From Shewanella loihica PV-4 (GTDB taxonomy: Bacteria; Pseudomonadota; Gammaproteobacteria; Enterobacterales; Shewanellaceae), in contig NC_009092.1 in assembly GCF_000016065.1 (NCBI RefSeq), forward strand, positions 1,550,001 to 1,614,000: 64,000 nucleotides of DNA, given 5' to 3'. Below, one piece after another: positions 7,929 to 17,612 of the stretch. The translations under genes were made by a program, and so were the position numbers. Position 1 is the stretch's first letter. Each line of letters begins with the position of its first letter. The notes below the pieces were generated by a model. The model saw only the letters and a program-made list of their open reading frames with translations, was not told the DNA's origin and searched no databases.

Positions 7929-8672
7929 GTGGATAAATTACTCTATGTCGCCATGAGTGGCGCCAAGCAGAATATGAATTCGCTGGCAGTGCGTGCCAAC
8001 AACCTTGCCAATGCCAATACCGACGGCTTTAAGTCGGATCTGGAACAGGCCAGATCTATGCAGGCCTTTGGCGAAGGGTTGCCGACACGGGTGTTTTCGA
8101 TGACAGAGAACCCGTCGGCCAACTTTGCCGCCGGTCCCATAAAGACCACGGGACGGGATCTCGATATCGCGGTGAAAGGCGACGGTTGGATTGCCGTGCA
8201 GGCCGTCGATGGCGGTGAGGCCTACACTCGCTCTGGCAGCCTGAGTTTCGATACTTCAGGCCTGCTGCGTAACGACAGAGGCAACCCCGTCATGGGCGAT
8301 GCCGGTCCTATCGTGCTACCCCTTCCTATCGAAAAGGTCGAGATTGCCCAGGACGGCACCATCTCGGTCAGACCGCTCGGCTCAACCGCTGAGGTGATCG
8401 AGGAGGTCGGCCGTATCAAGTTGGTTAACCCTGGTAATCAAAACCTGATGCGTGGCGAGGATGGTCTGTTCCGTCAATTGTCTGGCGTTAATGCCCCGGC
8501 CGATCCCAATGTCGCCGTGGAGAGTGGCGCCATCGAAGGCAGCAATGTCAACGCCGTCGACGAGATGGTCTCTTTAATCGATCTGCAGCGCCAGTTTGAG
8601 ATGCAGGTCAAGATGATGAAAACCGCCGAAGAGATGGATCAAGCCTCTTCGTCATTAATGCGCATTAGTTAG
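7929..8672 (+). CDS. flgF: Flagellar proximal rod protein FlgF
   Basis: A 247-residue protein. The GTG at 7929 (product MDKLLYVAMSGAKQN) is chosen over the in-frame TTG at 7914 because a GGAG ribosome-binding site sits just before it and the product then starts as FlgF proteins do. The N-terminal motif RANNLANANTDGFKSD and the C-terminal VDEMVSLIDLQRQFEMQ are those of rod proteins. FlgF sits between FlgC and FlgG in the rod. flgG starts 10 bases after the stop. Confidence 0.94.
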   Translation: MDKLLYVAMSGAKQNMNSLAVRANNLANANTDGFKSDLEQARSMQAFGEGLPTRVFSMTENPSANFAAGPIKTTGRDLDIAVKGDGWIAVQAVDGGEAYTRSGSLSFDTSGLLRNDRGNPVMGDAGPIVLPLPIEKVEIAQDGTISVRPLGSTAEVIEEVGRIKLVNPGNQNLMRGEDGLFRQLSGVNAPADPNVAVESGAIEGSNVNAVDEMVSLIDLQRQFEMQVKMMKTAEEMDQASSSLMRIS

Positions 8673-8682
8673 GAGATAGGTT

Positions 8683-9471
8683 ATGCATCCGGCGTTATGG
8701 ATTAGTAAGACTGGCTTAGATGCCCAGCAAACAGATATCTCGGTGATCTCCAACAATGTGGCGAACGCGAGCACCGTTGGATACAAGAAGAGCCGGGCCG
8801 TTTTCGAAGACCTGCTCTATCAAACCGTCAACCAGGCGGGGGGCATCAGCGCCTCTAATACTAAGCTACCCAACGGCTTAAACATAGGCGCGGGGACTAA
8901 GGTGGTGGCGACCCAAAAGATGTTTACCCAGGGTAACATGCTTACCACTGACAACTCACTGGATCTGATGATCGAAGGCCCGGGTTTCTTCGAGGTGCAG
9001 CTGCCAGACGGCACAACCGCCTATACCCGAAATGGTCAATTTACCTTGGATGATACCGGGCAGATCGTGACCCCGGGTTCTGGCTATGTGTTGCAACCGG
9101 CGATCACCATCCCGGATGATGCGACTAGCATTACCGTGTCTGCCGAAGGGGAGGTCTCGGTGAAGACCCCTGGCGCGGCGGAAAACCAGGTGGTGGGTCA
9201 GTTGAGCATGTCAGATTTCATCAATCCGAGCGGCCTGGATCCCATGGGGCAGAACCTCTATCTGGAAACCGGTGCCAGCGGCACGCCTATTCAGGGCACC
9301 GCCTCTCTGGATGGCATGGGCGCCATTCGTCAGGGCGCGCTGGAAACTTCTAACGTTAACGTGACCGAGGAGCTGGTGAACCTGATCGAGAGCCAACGTA
9401 TCTACGAGATGAACTCTAAGGTGATCTCGGCCGTCGACCAGATGCTCTCTTACGTCAATCAGAATCTGTAG
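8683..9471 (+). CDS. flgG: Flagellar distal rod protein FlgG
   Basis: A 262-residue protein, the standard FlgG length. Motifs include MHPALWISKTGLDAQQTDIS, ISNNVANASTVGYKKSRAVF and the C-terminal VNVTEELVNLIESQRIYEMN. FlgG forms the distal rod that passes through the P and L rings. It lies in the flgFGHIJ operon with short gaps on both sides, and nothing is missing. Confidence 0.96.
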   Translation: MHPALWISKTGLDAQQTDISVISNNVANASTVGYKKSRAVFEDLLYQTVNQAGGISASNTKLPNGLNIGAGTKVVATQKMFTQGNMLTTDNSLDLMIEGPGFFEVQLPDGTTAYTRNGQFTLDDTGQIVTPGSGYVLQPAITIPDDATSITVSAEGEVSVKTPGAAENQVVGQLSMSDFINPSGLDPMGQNLYLETGASGTPIQGTASLDGMGAIRQGALETSNVNVTEELVNLIESQRIYEMNSKVISAVDQMLSYVNQNL

Positions 9472-9480
9472 AGGTTTGAT

Positions 9481-9519
9481 ATGACTAAGTTTGTTATGGC
9501 TAAGTTTGTTATGGCTAAG
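9481..9519 (+). repeat. 15-base tandem repeat at the flgH start
   Basis: ATGACTAAGTTTGTT (9481-9495) is followed by ATGGCTAAGTTTGTT (9496-9510) and a third partial copy ATGGCTAAG. Each copy supplies an in-frame ATG and lengthens the positive N-region of the FlgH signal peptide by five residues. It looks like recent slippage. Confidence 0.85.
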
Positions 9520-10185
9520 TCATCTGTCTTAGTGGTTGCGCTGGCGTTGGTGGGCTGTGCCTCAACCAACCAGAAGCCGATCGCCGATGACCCTTACTAT
9601 GCGCCTGTGTATCCCGAGGCGCCGCCGACTAAGATCGCCGCCACGGGCTCTATGTATCAGGATAGCCAGGCCTCTAGTCTCTATTCGGACATCAAGGCGC
9701 TTAAGGTCGGCGATATCATTACCGTGATCCTGCAAGAGTCGACCAAGGCGAAGAAGAGCGCTAACAACGAGTTGAAGAAGGGCTCAGATCTGACGCTGGA
9801 TCCCATCTATGCCGGCGGCGGCAACGTCACCATCAGCGGCTCGCCCATCGACCTGCGTTACAAAGACAGCATGAACACCAAGCGTGAGTCGGATGCCGAT
9901 CAGAGCAACAGCCTGTCGGGCAGCATCTCGGCCAACGTGATGCAGGTGCTGAACAACGGCAACCTGGTGATCCGCGGCGAGAAGTGGATCACCATCAATA
10001 ACGGCGATGAGTTTGTCAGGCTGACCGGCATAGTACGCTCGCAGGACATCCGTCCCGACAACACCATAGACTCTCAGCGTGTGGCCAATGCCCGTATTCA
10101 ATACAGCGGCACGGGCACCTTTGCCGATGCGCAGAAAGTGGGTTGGTTAAGCCAGTTCTTTATGAGCGACTGGTGGCCCTTCTAA
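9481..10185 (+). CDS. flgH: Flagellar L-ring lipoprotein FlgH
   Basis: A 234-residue protein with a lipoprotein signal ([11 protein letters not shown], Cys at residue 26) and typical FlgH blocks ([60 protein letters not shown]). FlgH forms the L ring in the outer membrane. The first 13 codons contain a 15-base tandem duplication that repeats TKFVMAK-like residues, so three in-frame ATGs (9481, 9496, 9511) are possible starts. The first is best placed behind the AGAGG site; starting at 9511 would give a shorter, normal signal. Confidence 0.94.
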   Translation: MTKFVMAKFVMAKSSVLVVALALVGCASTNQKPIADDPYYAPVYPEAPPTKIAATGSMYQDSQASSLYSDIKALKVGDIITVILQESTKAKKSANNELKKGSDLTLDPIYAGGGNVTISGSPIDLRYKDSMNTKRESDADQSNSLSGSISANVMQVLNNGNLVIRGEKWITINNGDEFVRLTGIVRSQDIRPDNTIDSQRVANARIQYSGTGTFADAQKVGWLSQFFMSDWWPF

Positions 10186-10196
10186 GGAGCGATGCC

Positions 10197-11288
10197 ATGA
10201 AGATAAAATTAATATTGGCCTGTGCCCTGATGGTGTTTTCCGCAGCCAGCTCGGCCCAGCGCATCAAAGATATCGCCAACGTACAAGGAGTGCGTAGCAA
10301 CCAGCTGATCGGCTATGGTCTGGTGGTCGGCTTGCCGGGTACCGGCGAGAAGACACGTTATACCGAGCAGACCTTCAAGACCATGCTGAAAAACTTCGGC
10401 ATCAATCTGCCCGATAACTTCCGTCCTAAGATCAAGAACGTCGCCGTGGTGGCGGTAAGTGCCGACATGCCCGCCTTTATCAAGCCGGGCCAGACGCTTG
10501 ATGTCACCGTCTCTAGCCTAGGTGAGGCCAAGAGCCTGCGCGGCGGTACCTTGCTGCAGACCTTCCTCAAGGGCGTCGACGGTAACGTGTATGCCATTGC
10601 CCAGGGCAGCATGGTGGTCAGTGGCTTTAGCGCCGAAGGACTCGATGGCTCTAAGGTGATTCAAAATACGCCTACCGTGGGTCGTATCCCTAACGGCGCC
10701 ATCGTCGAGCGCACCGTGGCGACGCCATTTTCTACCGGCGATCATCTGACCTTTAATCTGCGCCGCGCCGATTTTTCGACGGCTAAACGTCTCGCCGATG
10801 CCATCAATGATCTCTTAGGCCCTGGCATGGCCCGTCCACTGGATGCCGCCTCGGTGCAGGTGAGTGCGCCGCGGGATGTGTCCCAGCGTGTCTCATTTCT
10901 GGCGACCTTGGAAAACATCGAGGTGGAGCCAGCGTCCGAGTCGGCCAAGGTGATCGTCAATTCCCGTACCGGCACCATAGTGGTGGGTAAAGATGTGCGC
11001 CTGCTGCCGGCGGCGGTGACCCATGGCGGCCTGACGGTAACCATCGCCGAGGCGACCCAGGTGTCTCAGCCTAATCCCTTGGCGGGGGGCGATACCGTGG
11101 TGACCAGCGACAGCACCATAGATGTGTCCGAAGCGGATAATCGCATGTTCCTGTTTAACCCTGGTACTACCCTCGATGAGTTGGTGCGGGCGGTGAATCT
11201 GGTCGGCGCCGCGCCATCTGACGTGTTAGCCATACTGGAAGCGTTAAAGGTGGCAGGTGCTTTGCATGGTGAGCTTATCATCATCTAA
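10197..11288 (+). CDS. flgI: Flagellar P-ring protein FlgI
   Basis: A 363-residue protein from the ATG at 10197, preceded by an AAGGAGC ribosome-binding site. A longer frame starting inside flgH at 10143 is rejected because it masks the signal peptide ([17 protein letters not shown]). Conserved FlgI blocks include [39 protein letters not shown] and the C-terminal [17 protein letters not shown]. FlgI forms the periplasmic P ring with help from FlgA. It starts 11 bases after the flgH stop. Confidence 0.96.
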   Translation: MKIKLILACALMVFSAASSAQRIKDIANVQGVRSNQLIGYGLVVGLPGTGEKTRYTEQTFKTMLKNFGINLPDNFRPKIKNVAVVAVSADMPAFIKPGQTLDVTVSSLGEAKSLRGGTLLQTFLKGVDGNVYAIAQGSMVVSGFSAEGLDGSKVIQNTPTVGRIPNGAIVERTVATPFSTGDHLTFNLRRADFSTAKRLADAINDLLGPGMARPLDAASVQVSAPRDVSQRVSFLATLENIEVEPASESAKVIVNSRTGTIVVGKDVRLLPAAVTHGGLTVTIAEATQVSQPNPLAGGDTVVTSDSTIDVSEADNRMFLFNPGTTLDELVRAVNLVGAAPSDVLAILEALKVAGALHGELIII

Positions 11289-11335
11289 ATTTTGTCGCAG
11301 ACGATTCAGTCGTCGCCAAGGCATCGGGATTCAAC

Positions 11336-12361
11336 ATGGATAAGCTGTCAAACGCATCGCATTTCTTGGACATAGGGGGCCTGGACTCCCTACGTGCCAA
11401 GGCGCAAAAAGATGACAAGGCGGCACTCAAAGAGGTGGCGCAGCAGTTTGAGGGCATCTTCGTGCAGATGTTGATGAAAAGCATGCGCGATGCCAATGCT
11501 GTGTTTGAGTCCGACAGCCCCATGAACAGCCAGTACACCAAGTTTTATGAGCAGATGCATGACCAGCAGATGTCAGTCAATCTGTCGGACAAGGGGATGT
11601 TGGGCCTTGCAGATCTCATGGTGCAGCAGCTCTCGCCGCAGACCAGCCGGATGACGCCGGCTTCCGTGCTGCGGGGCGGGATGGTGAGTCCGGTTGCCAA
11701 CAGCGGGCAACAAGTTGATAGACAATCTCTGGCCCAATCAGAGGCTCAAAGTAAGGTATCAAGTGGTGATAAGCCCTTGCCGCGGATATTTGATGAGCTA
11801 GTGAGCGGCAAGGTCTTGCCGTCTCAGGCGCCAACAGGTTTGGCTAATAAGGGCTTCGAGAGCCGTGAGGCGTTCGTCAAGGCGGTCTATCCCCATGCAG
11901 AGCAGGCGGCCAAGGTCTTGGGTACCAGCCCAGAGGTATTGATTGCCCAGTCGGCACTCGAGACAGGTTGGGGGCAGAAGATGGTGCGCCGCGCCGATGG
12001 TCAGCCTAGCAATAACCTATTTAACATCAAGGCCGATCGCCGCTGGGATGGCGAGCGGGCCGGTGTCAGTACTCTGGAGTTTGAACATGGGGTTGCGGTG
12101 AAGCAGCGCGCCGATTTCAGGGTATATCAGGATATCAAACAAAGTTTTGACGATTTCGTCTCTTTCATCTCCGAAGGCGAGCGTTATCAGGATGCGATGG
12201 ACAAGGCCGCTAATCCCGCCGCCTTCATCCGTGGCCTACAAGATGCCGGTTATGCCACAGACCCAGATTACGCCGACAAGGTGATCAAGGTGATGCAGGC
12301 GGTAACTCAGACAGTCGCCCAGACGGTAAACAAACAGCTTGGCGCAGCCATTGGCAAGTGA
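11336..12361 (+). CDS. flgJ: Rod-cap and peptidoglycan hydrolase FlgJ
   Basis: A 341-residue two-domain protein. Residues ~20-105 are the rod-binding domain (EVAQQFEGIFVQMLMKSMRD). Residues ~175-325 are the glucosaminidase-type domain (PEVLIAQSALETGWGQKM with the likely catalytic Glu, then NLFNIKADRRWDGERAGV and FRVYQDIKQSFDDFVSFI). FlgJ caps the growing rod and opens the peptidoglycan. The fused form seen here is typical of beta- and gammaproteobacteria. Last gene of flgFGHIJ, 64 bases before flgK. Confidence 0.95.
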   Translation: MDKLSNASHFLDIGGLDSLRAKAQKDDKAALKEVAQQFEGIFVQMLMKSMRDANAVFESDSPMNSQYTKFYEQMHDQQMSVNLSDKGMLGLADLMVQQLSPQTSRMTPASVLRGGMVSPVANSGQQVDRQSLAQSEAQSKVSSGDKPLPRIFDELVSGKVLPSQAPTGLANKGFESREAFVKAVYPHAEQAAKVLGTSPEVLIAQSALETGWGQKMVRRADGQPSNNLFNIKADRRWDGERAGVSTLEFEHGVAVKQRADFRVYQDIKQSFDDFVSFISEGERYQDAMDKAANPAAFIRGLQDAGYATDPDYADKVIKVMQAVTQTVAQTVNKQLGAAIGK

Positions 12362-12425
12362 CAAGTGGAGAGTGAAAAGTGATGAGTGCTCAGTTAGCAA
12401 CAGGTGCAATAAGAGGTAAAGCATA

Positions 12426-14342
12426 ATGTCGATGGATCTGCTGAATATCGCCCGTACCGGCGTGCTTGCCTCTCAGTCGCAGCTGGCGGTGACCAGTAAC
12501 AACATTACCAATGCCAATACTCAGGGTTACCACCGTCAGGTGGCTGAGCAGTCTAGCCTGGAGTCCCAGCGTCTGGGCAACAGCTTCTATGGTGCCGGTA
12601 CCTATATTACCGACGTCAAACGTATCTATAACGAATATGCCGCCCGTGAGCTGCGTATCGGCCAAACCGCACTGAGCCAGGCGCAGACCACCCAGACTAA
12701 GATGAGCGAGCTGGACCAGCTGTTTTCTCAGATTGGTAAGGCGGTGCCGCAGAGTCTTAACGATCTCTTTGCCGGGCTCAACAGCCTGGCGGATCTGCCC
12801 GATGATATGGGCATTCGCGGCAGTCTGCTGGGTAATGCTGACCAGATCGCCAAGGCGCTCAATCAGATGCAGTCGCAGCTCGATGGTCAGATGAAGCAGA
12901 CTAACGATCAGATCTCGGCTATGACAGATAGGATCAATGAGATCAGTACCGAACTTGGCCATATCAATCAGGAACTGATGAAGTCTCAGGGCGCCGACAT
13001 GCAGCTGCTCGATAAGCAGGATGCCCTGATCCAGGAGCTCAGCGAATACGCTCAGGTTAACGTGATCCCACTCGAATCTGGCGCCAAGAGCATCATGCTG
13101 GGCGGCGCCGTGATGTTGGTATCCGGCGAAGTCTCTATGCAGATGGGCGCGACCACGGGTGACCCGTATCCTGGTGAGTTGCGTATCACCACTACGGCCG
13201 GCAATCAGACCTTAGTGGTCGACCCCAGCAAGATGGGCGGCAGCCTGGGGGCTCTGTTTCAATTTCGCGACGAGACACTGATCCCGGCGCAGCTAGAGAT
13301 GGGCCAGCTGGCGCTGGGTATTGCCGACAGTTTTAATCAGGCGCAGTCCCAAGGCTTCGACCTCAACGGTGAAGTCGGCAGCGATCTCTTCCTGGATATT
13401 AACGATCCAGCCATGTCTGTGGGCCGCGCCGGCGCTTATGGCAACAACACGGGCAATGCGGCACTAAGAGTCAACATAGATGATGTCAATGCCCTGTCCG
13501 GTGGCAGCTACGAGCTGACCTTTACCGCACCTGCTACTTATGAGCTTAGAGATCAAGAAACCGGCACCGTGACGCCACTTACCTTAAATGGCAGTCAGCT
13601 GACCGGTGGCGACGGCTTTAGCATCAATATCGATTCCGGCGCCATGGCCTCTGGAGATAGATTTGAGATACGTCCCACATCCGGCGCTGCGGCCGGTATC
13701 AAGGTGGTGATGACAGATCCTAAGGGGATTGCCGCCGCTGCGCCAAAAATCACACAAGATGCCGCAAATTCTGGCAATACCCAGGTGAAACTGGTGAGTA
13801 TCGACAATCGCAGTGTGGCTAACTTCCCTTTAACCGGCAGCGAGTTGACCTTCGAGATAGATACCACGGCAAATACCTTCGAAGTATTCGATGCGGCGGG
13901 CAACTCGCTTGGTGCGCCGACAGCCTTTACGCCGCCATCCATCAGTGCCTATGGCTTCACCTTCGAGGTGGATGCCAGCGCGCCAGCCACTGACAGGTTT
14001 ACCTTCGACCTCAGCTTCGCCGAAGGGGATAACACCAATGCGGTCGCCATGGCAAAGCTCGCGGAAACCAAACTGATGAACAATGGCGGCTCGACTCTGG
14101 CCGATGTTTACGAAGGCACCAAGTTGCAGGTGGGTGGCAAGGCCAAAGCCGCCGAGGTGGCCTTCGGGTCGGCAGAAGCCGTCTATTCTCAGGCTTATAC
14201 CCGGGTGCAGAGTGAGTCAGGGGTAAACCTGGATGAAGAGGCCGCCAATTTGATGCGCTTCCAACAGTCTTATCAGGCCTCGGCGCGGATCATGACCACG
14301 GCCACTGAAATTTTCGACACCCTCTTTAGTTCGGTGAGATAG
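12426..14342 (+). CDS. flgK: Hook-filament junction protein FlgK (HAP1)
   Basis: A 638-residue protein with the N-terminal motif VTSNNITNANTQGYHRQVAE. A long central coiled region (about residues 140-200) and variable surface domains follow. The C-terminus (SGVNLDEEAANLMRFQQSYQ) is the FlgK signature. FlgK forms the first junction ring between hook and filament and is delivered by FlgN. flgL starts 11 bases later. No separate promoter is clear in the flgJ-flgK gap, which instead holds AGTG-rich low-complexity sequence. Confidence 0.95.
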   Translation: MSMDLLNIARTGVLASQSQLAVTSNNITNANTQGYHRQVAEQSSLESQRLGNSFYGAGTYITDVKRIYNEYAARELRIGQTALSQAQTTQTKMSELDQLFSQIGKAVPQSLNDLFAGLNSLADLPDDMGIRGSLLGNADQIAKALNQMQSQLDGQMKQTNDQISAMTDRINEISTELGHINQELMKSQGADMQLLDKQDALIQELSEYAQVNVIPLESGAKSIMLGGAVMLVSGEVSMQMGATTGDPYPGELRITTTAGNQTLVVDPSKMGGSLGALFQFRDETLIPAQLEMGQLALGIADSFNQAQSQGFDLNGEVGSDLFLDINDPAMSVGRAGAYGNNTGNAALRVNIDDVNALSGGSYELTFTAPATYELRDQETGTVTPLTLNGSQLTGGDGFSINIDSGAMASGDRFEIRPTSGAAAGIKVVMTDPKGIAAAAPKITQDAANSGNTQVKLVSIDNRSVANFPLTGSELTFEIDTTANTFEVFDAAGNSLGAPTAFTPPSISAYGFTFEVDASAPATDRFTFDLSFAEGDNTNAVAMAKLAETKLMNNGGSTLADVYEGTKLQVGGKAKAAEVAFGSAEAVYSQAYTRVQSESGVNLDEEAANLMRFQQSYQASARIMTTATEIFDTLFSSVR

Positions 14343-14353
14343 GAGCCTTTATT

Positions 14354-15544
14354 ATGCGGATCTCAACGGCGCAGATGTTTAATCAAAACATTAATAGCGT
14401 GCTTAACAAGCAATCGGCGACCAGCAAGATCATCGATCAGATTGCCAGTGGTAAGCGGGTCAATACTGCGGGCGACGATCCTGTGGCGGCTATCGGAATC
14501 GATAACCTTAATCAGCAAAATGCCCTGGTCGATCAGTTTATGAAGAATATCGACTACGCCACCAATCGCCTGGCCTTAACAGAGAGCAAACTAGGCACAG
14601 CCGAAACCCTGACTGGCTCGGTTAGAGAGCAGATCCTGCGTGCAGTGAATGGCAGCCTGTCTGATTCTGAGCGGCAAATGATTGCCGATGAGCTGAAAGG
14701 CACATTGGAAGAGTTGGTTTCTGTGGCCAACACCAAAGATGAATCGGGCAACTATATGTTTGCCGGCTATGAAACTGGCAATCAGCCTTTTGCTTTCAAT
14801 GCGGCGGGAAATGTGGTTTATAGCGGTGACAGTGGTGTGCGCCAGGCCATAGTGGCTTCAGGTGTCACGCTGGGCACCAATGTGCCTGGCGATCAGGCCT
14901 TTATGAATGCGCCATCAGGTCTTGGCGACTTTAGTGCCAATTATTTGTCGACTCAGACGGGGGATTTTCGTGTTCTGAGCGCAGCGATCAGCGATCCCGC
15001 CACCTATGTTGATGATACCTATAGCTTTACCATGAATGGGGCCAATCTTGAGATCCGCGATTCGTCCGCGACTCTGGTAACGACTGTTCCTAATTTCGAC
15101 GCCGCCAATCCCATTAACTTTAACGGTATCGAGGTGAAACTCGATGGCCAGCCTGCCCCAGGGGATACCTTTAGTATCACGCCGCAATCTCAGGTGAGCG
15201 TCTTCGATACCATCAACCAGGCGATCACCTTGCTTGAAGATCCTAATAAGGTGAATACTCCCCAAGGTAAAGCTGAGTTGGCACAGATGTTGAATAATAT
15301 CGATAGTGGTGTCAATCAGTTGAGCACTGCCCGGGGAGAAGCCGGTAATAGCTTAAAGCAAATTGAGCGTTACAGTTCGACCCATGTGGAAGAGAAACTG
15401 GTGAACAGTTCGGCGCTCTCAATGCTGGAAGATTTAGATTATGCCTCGGCGATAACTGAGCTCGAGAAACAACAGTTGGCCTTAAATGCCGTATCGAGTG
15501 TGTTTAGCAAAGTCGGGTCGACGACACTTTTTGATTATATCTAA
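14354..15544 (+). CDS. flgL: Hook-filament junction protein FlgL (HAP3)
   Basis: A 396-residue flagellin-related protein. The N-terminus (MRISTAQMFNQNINSVLNKQ, then QIASGKRVNTAGDDPVAAIG) and the C-terminus (LEDLDYASAITELEKQQLAL) are the D0/D1 helices shared with flagellin. The middle (about 150-280) is variable. FlgL forms the second junction ring, between FlgK and the filament. It follows flgK by 11 bases and precedes flaA by 87 bases. Confidence 0.95.
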   Translation: MRISTAQMFNQNINSVLNKQSATSKIIDQIASGKRVNTAGDDPVAAIGIDNLNQQNALVDQFMKNIDYATNRLALTESKLGTAETLTGSVREQILRAVNGSLSDSERQMIADELKGTLEELVSVANTKDESGNYMFAGYETGNQPFAFNAAGNVVYSGDSGVRQAIVASGVTLGTNVPGDQAFMNAPSGLGDFSANYLSTQTGDFRVLSAAISDPATYVDDTYSFTMNGANLEIRDSSATLVTTVPNFDAANPINFNGIEVKLDGQPAPGDTFSITPQSQVSVFDTINQAITLLEDPNKVNTPQGKAELAQMLNNIDSGVNQLSTARGEAGNSLKQIERYSSTHVEEKLVNSSALSMLEDLDYASAITELEKQQLALNAVSSVFSKVGSTTLFDYI

Positions 15545-15558
15545 ACGGGCTCAGGCCT

Positions 15559-15586
15559 TTGACAAACTTAACTTCTAATTTATTAG
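15559..15586 (+). promoter_or_regulatory. Possible sigma-70 promoter for flaA
   Basis: TTGACA, 16 bases, TATTAG. The -35 is perfect and the -10 matches 4 of 6 positions. It lies about 45 bases upstream of flaA. No sigma-54 or sigma-28 element is visible in this gap, so this may be how flaA is transcribed unless it is read from flgKL. Confidence 0.4.
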
Positions 15587-15631
15587 CCAAGCTCAACGTC
15601 TTGGCAGTGCAACCAAGAAGAGGAAAACACA

Positions 15632-16453
15632 ATGGCTATTAATGTTAATACCAATGTCACATCGATGAAGGCGCAGAAGAACCTAAATACTTCTTCTCAA
15701 AATCTGGCAACCTCTATGGAGCGCTTGTCGAGTGGCCTTCGCATCAACAGTGCGAAAGACGACGCCGCCGGTCTTGCGATCTCAAACCGTTTGAACTCTC
15801 AGGTTCGTGGTCTTGAGGTGGGGATGCGCAACGCGAACGATGCTATCTCTATCGCGCAGATCTCTGAAGGCGCAATGCAAGAGCAAACCAACATGCTGCA
15901 GCGTATGCGTGATCTGTCGATTCAATCTGAAAACGGCGCCAACAGCACTGCCGATCTACAAGCGTTGAAAGATGAGATGGACCAGCTCGCAGAAGAGATC
16001 ACCGCTATCGGTAACAGTACCGCCTTTGGTAACACTAAGTTGCTTACGGGTGAGTTTTCTGCTGGTAAGCTGTTCCAGGTGGGCCACCAGGACGGTGAAG
16101 ATGTCACTATCTCAGTAGGCACATTGAACGCAGGTGTACTGTCAGTAAATAGCCTTACTGTGTTAACGTCAGCCGGCCGAGATTCCGCTATCGGTAAAAT
16201 TGATGCGGCTATTAAGGTTATCGATACCCAGCGTGCCAAGTTAGGTGCGGTGCAAAACCGTCTGGCGCACAACATCAGTAACAGCGCAAATACTCAGGCT
16301 AACGTTGCCGATGCCAAGAGCCGCATCGTGGATGTGGATTTTGCCAAAGAAACCTCAACCATGACGAAGAATCAGGTGCTACAGCAGACAGGCTCTGCCA
16401 TGTTGGCACAGGCTAACCAGTTACCTCAGGTTGCCCTGTCACTACTGGGTTAA
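15632..16453 (+). CDS. flaA: Flagellin FlaA
   Basis: A 273-residue flagellin with complete D0/D1 helices: N-terminus [18 protein letters not shown], then [20 protein letters not shown], and C-terminus [19 protein letters not shown] and ending ALSLLG. The middle (about 140-195) is short, so D2/D3 domains are missing, as usual for Shewanella flagellins. It is nearly identical to the product of the next gene, differing mainly at residues ~20-25 and ~130-190. It has its own terminator. Naming as flaA follows gene order in Shewanella. Confidence 0.94.
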   Translation: MAINVNTNVTSMKAQKNLNTSSQNLATSMERLSSGLRINSAKDDAAGLAISNRLNSQVRGLEVGMRNANDAISIAQISEGAMQEQTNMLQRMRDLSIQSENGANSTADLQALKDEMDQLAEEITAIGNSTAFGNTKLLTGEFSAGKLFQVGHQDGEDVTISVGTLNAGVLSVNSLTVLTSAGRDSAIGKIDAAIKVIDTQRAKLGAVQNRLAHNISNSANTQANVADAKSRIVDVDFAKETSTMTKNQVLQQTGSAMLAQANQLPQVALSLLG

Positions 16454-16476
16454 TCTCTCAGTTTTGGCCCACAATA

Positions 16477-16512
16477 AAACGGTGCAAATTAGTTTTTTGC
16501 ACCGTTTTTTTC
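16477..16512 (+). terminator. Intrinsic terminator after flaA
   Basis: Stem AAACGGTGCAAA / TTTGCACCGTTT with a short loop (TTAGTT), followed by a T run. It isolates flaA from flaB. Confidence 0.92.
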
Positions 16513-16583
16513 GTCTCTGCGTGATGTAAATGTATGATATATATGTATTATAAAAAATAGCCTATTTTTTATAAAAAATTTTC

Positions 16584-16610
16584 TAAAGATCGAAAACCCT
16601 CTGCCGTTAA
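16584..16610 (+). promoter_or_regulatory. Sigma-28 (FliA) promoter of flaB
   Basis: TAAAGATC, 11 bases, GCCGTTAA: a close match in sequence and exact in spacing to TAAAGTTT-N11-GCCGATAA. It is ~80 bases upstream of the flaB ATG, in an AT-rich region just after the flaA terminator. Confidence 0.88.
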
Positions 16611-16689
16611 ATATACTGTAACCCAGTAAGACCGGCCTGGCTTAAGTAGACAGGCTTAGTTTTAAGCCAGGTATAAAGAGGAATCGATT

Positions 16690-17508
16690 ATGGCTATTAC
16701 AGTAAACACTAACGTAACATCTCTAAAAGCACAGAAAAACCTAAACGCTTCAGGTAGCAACTTAGCGACTTCTATGGAACGTCTGTCTAGTGGTCTTCGC
16801 ATTAACAGTGCAAAAGATGACGCAGCCGGTCTTGCGATTTCTAACCGTCTGAACTCTCAGGTTCGTGGTCTTGAAGTAGGTATGCGTAATGCTAACGACG
16901 CTATCTCTATCGCCCAGATCTCCGAAGGTGCGATGCAAGAGCAGACCAACATGCTGCAACGTATGCGTGACCTGTCTATTCAAGCTGAAAACGGCGCGAA
17001 CAGCACTGCAGACCTTCAAGCTCTGAAAGATGAGATGGATGCACTTGCGACCGAGATCACTGCAATTGGTACTAACACTGCTTTTGGTGATACTAAGCTG
17101 CTTAACGGTGATTTCTCTGCTGGTAAGACTTTCCAGGTTGGTCACCAAGATGGCGAAGACATTAAGGTTTCTGTCGGTAAGTCTGATGCAGCTGCACTTT
17201 CAGTTAACTCACTGACAGTATTGACCTCTGCTGGTCGTGCTTCAGCTCTGACTAAAATTGATGCTGCAATCAAGAAGATCGATACTTCACGCGCTAAACT
17301 AGGTGCTGTGCAAAATCGTCTGGCACACAACATCAGCAACAGCGCTAACACTCAGGCTAACGTCGCTGACGCTAAGAGCCGTATCGTAGACGTGGATTTC
17401 GCGAAAGAAACCTCTGCTATGACTAAGAACCAAGTGCTTCAGCAAACCGGTTCAGCTATGCTAGCTCAAGCTAACCAGCTGCCACAGGTTGCCCTATCTT
17501 TACTCTAA
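16690..17508 (+). CDS. flaB: Flagellin FlaB
   Basis: A 272-residue flagellin with N-terminus [18 protein letters not shown] and C-terminus [19 protein letters not shown], ending ALSLL. It is a close paralogue of the upstream flagellin. Codons differ: flaB favours AAC, CGT, GCT and GAC, the pattern expected for very highly expressed genes, so it is probably the main filament subunit (inference). A sigma-28 promoter and a possible terminator flank it. The two flagellins likely arose by tandem duplication. Confidence 0.94.
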   Translation: MAITVNTNVTSLKAQKNLNASGSNLATSMERLSSGLRINSAKDDAAGLAISNRLNSQVRGLEVGMRNANDAISIAQISEGAMQEQTNMLQRMRDLSIQAENGANSTADLQALKDEMDALATEITAIGTNTAFGDTKLLNGDFSAGKTFQVGHQDGEDIKVSVGKSDAAALSVNSLTVLTSAGRASALTKIDAAIKKIDTSRAKLGAVQNRLAHNISNSANTQANVADAKSRIVDVDFAKETSAMTKNQVLQQTGSAMLAQANQLPQVALSLL

Positions 17509-17542
17509 TAAAGTAATGGGTTAGACCGAGTTTGATGAAGAC

Positions 17543-17580
17543 AAGGGAGGTTCGGCGACGGATCTCCCTTTCGTGATTTT
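17543..17580 (+). terminator. Likely terminator after flaB
   Basis: Inverted repeat AAGGGAG / CTCCCTT (17543-17549 and 17564-17570) with a 14-base loop, followed by TCGTGATTTT. The T run is interrupted, so some read-through into flaG is likely. Confidence 0.5.
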
Positions 17581-17612
17581 AAGGATAAATTAACGAAGTA
17601 GAGGTATAGGTC

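Noticed and set aside
15594-15620. Sigma-54-like TTGGCAGTGCAACC upstream of flaA
   Set aside because: The GG is not followed by GC at the required 10-base spacing.
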